From the NCBI RefSeq assembly GCF_001306455.1, contig NZ_LGTQ01000005.1:868001-932000 (forward strand): 64,000 nucleotides of DNA, given 5' to 3'. Made by a program: the position numbers and the translations under genes. This DNA comes from Jiulongibacter sediminis. GTDB lineage: Bacteria; Bacteroidota; Bacteroidia; Cytophagales; Spirosomataceae. Under the pieces are notes generated by a model, which did not search any database, was not told the origin of the DNA, and worked only from the letters and a program-made list of their open reading frames with translations. Shown here piece after piece: positions 63,027-64,000 of this stretch. Each line of letters starts with the position of its first letter. Within the stretch, counting starts at the first letter, position 1.

Positions 63027-64000
63027 ATGAAGGAAAAAGCATTAGACAGACGATCATTTTTAAAAGTTGGCTCGCTTGTGGGAGGAGGACTATTGCTCAA
63101 TTTCTCCTGGCTTTCGGCTAAAGCCGTAAAAAATGAGGTAACCGGTCAAAATGAGTTTCTGGAGTTCAATGCCTTTGTCAAAATTACCCCGGATAACGTC
63201 ATTCAGATCATGTCACCAAATCCGGAGGGTGGGCAGAATGTGAAAACTTCCATGCCTATGATCGTGGCAGATGAACTGGATGCGGACTGGTCACAGGTGG
63301 TGGTTCAACAAGCTGATCTGGACACCAAACATTACACCCGTCAGTTTATCGGCGGTTCTCAAGCAATTCGTCAGGGTTGGACTGTATTACGAACTGCCGG
63401 TGCTACTGCGAGACAGATGTTAAAAGAAGCTGCTGCACAAAAATGGCAGGTTCCCGTTTCTGAGGTGACGACTGAAAAAGGTATGCTGATGCATTCCAAA
63501 TCGGGTAAAAAAGCAACATACGGCGAAATGGCTACGGCTGCCTCCGCACTGCCTGTACTTCAAGATGTTAAACTGAAAGACAGGTCAGATTTTCATATCA
63601 TCGGCACTCCTGTAAAAAATGTGGAGGGGAAGAATATTGTTACCGGAAAGCCCCTCTTTGGTATCGACACCATAAAGGAGGGAATGAAAATTGCGATGAT
63701 CGTTCACCCGCCAGCCTTTGGTTTGAAATTGAAATCATACGATGTCGCTTCTGTCAAAAAACTCAAAGGCATTATTGATGTTTTTGATATCAAAGTTTTC
63801 AATGAAGATTATGAACGTACATTCTTTGATACCACCACGTTTAACGAAGTAGTGGCCATTGTGGGAGAAGATACCTGGTCGGTCATGAAAGCAAAAAAAG
63901 CGTTAAAAGTGAGCTGGGAGCCTTTTGAATCGCATTCGTATAATCGAAATATGTTCGGTCGGAAATCCTCGGTTACCGTTCCGGCAGGTCTGGAAAGTAC
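63027..64000 (+). CDS. Tat-exported molybdopterin-dependent aldehyde/isoquinoline oxidoreductase large subunit, partial
   Basis: 324 residues visible before the window ends. A twin-arginine signal DRRSFLKVGSLVGGG at 7-21 marks export folded with cofactor. The next part, FVKITPDNVIQIMSPNPEGGQNVKTSMPMIVADEL (about 49-83) and RQFIGGSQAIRQGW, is typical of the isoquinoline 1-oxidoreductase beta-subunit (IorB) group of xanthine dehydrogenase-like enzymes. Residues about 190-300 form the aldehyde-oxidase-type a/b hammerhead domain (IIGTPVKNVEGKNIVTGKPLFG). The small [2Fe-2S] subunit gene would be expected nearby outside this window. The substrate is unknown. Not in the ORF-length range seen because it is cut by the edge. 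Confidence 0.9.
   Translation, partial: MKEKALDRRSFLKVGSLVGGGLLLNFSWLSAKAVKNEVTGQNEFLEFNAFVKITPDNVIQIMSPNPEGGQNVKTSMPMIVADELDADWSQVVVQQADLDTKHYTRQFIGGSQAIRQGWTVLRTAGATARQMLKEAAAQKWQVPVSEVTTEKGMLMHSKSGKKATYGEMATAASALPVLQDVKLKDRSDFHIIGTPVKNVEGKNIVTGKPLFGIDTIKEGMKIAMIVHPPAFGLKLKSYDVASVKKLKGIIDVFDIKVFNEDYERTFFDTTTFNEVVAIVGEDTWSVMKAKKALKVSWEPFESHSYNRNMFGRKSSVTVPAGLES

Overview
The window comes from a member of the Bacteroidota, probably Cytophagales. This is inferred from the promoters (TTTG, a 19-20 base spacer, then TAnnTTTG), the lack of strong Shine-Dalgarno sequences, bacteroidete-type secreted proteins and the overall gene set. Both strands are densely coded. One tRNA is present. I saw no rRNA, CRISPR array, insertion sequence or prophage.

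Layout. 1-10149 holds mostly housekeeping and envelope genes: the start of a membrane pyrophosphatase, a secreted subtilisin-like protease, an exported PIG-L protein, a two-gene Bat-like unit (VWA plus TPR), purC, an AlaA-like aminotransferase and a DUF456 protein. 10262-25478 is the centrepiece, a complete group 2a [NiFe] hydrogenase island. Two related TetR regulators and a small unknown protein are followed by the small and large subunits, the maturation protease, a 102-residue unknown, a TPR protein, hypA-B-F-C-D-E, an NHL-repeat protein, a NicO/UreH-type nickel permease, a 76-residue unknown and a bifunctional-nuclease (BFN) protein. An inverted repeat (TTAGAAA-N4-TTTCTAA) occurs four times in the island, once before the small unknown gene, twice before the small subunit and once before hypA, so it looks like the operator of the regulon.

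25978-36000 carries pgi, a GH25 lysozyme, a 1-Cys peroxiredoxin, an ABC exporter-like unit with a metal-binding loop and a DUF3299-like partner, an M20 amidohydrolase, a gluconokinase/6-phosphogluconate dehydrogenase fusion, a GIY-YIG protein and a tRNA with anticodon CAU.

36031-50821 is an aromatic catabolism region. A minus-strand operon (extradiol dioxygenase of the VOC fold, then GalB-, GalC- and GalD-like enzymes) should take a 4,5-cleaved gallate or protocatechuate-type ring to pyruvate and oxaloacetate, with a divergent AraC regulator. A second group (AAHS transporter, gentisate 1,2-dioxygenase, fumarylpyruvate hydrolase-like enzyme, flavin reductase-like protein) should handle gentisate. 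Between them lie an outer-membrane-type protein, an AraC regulator, two reductase/monooxygenase-type genes, a RES-Xre toxin-antitoxin pair with a clear operator, and a drug-efflux MFS transporter.

50822-64000 is accessory and paralogue-rich: a membrane-anchored HTH protein with an NTF2-like outer domain, a decayed AraC fragment, a second copy of the outer-membrane-type protein, an alpha/beta hydrolase, two tandem pairs of paralogous secreted proteins, an exported DinB-like protein, Crp, GntR and AraC regulators, a DUF5060/DUF4038 glycoside hydrolase, an exported flavodoxin and the start of a Tat-exported molybdenum hydroxylase.

Functions are assigned by reading motifs and recalling families. 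No database search was possible.
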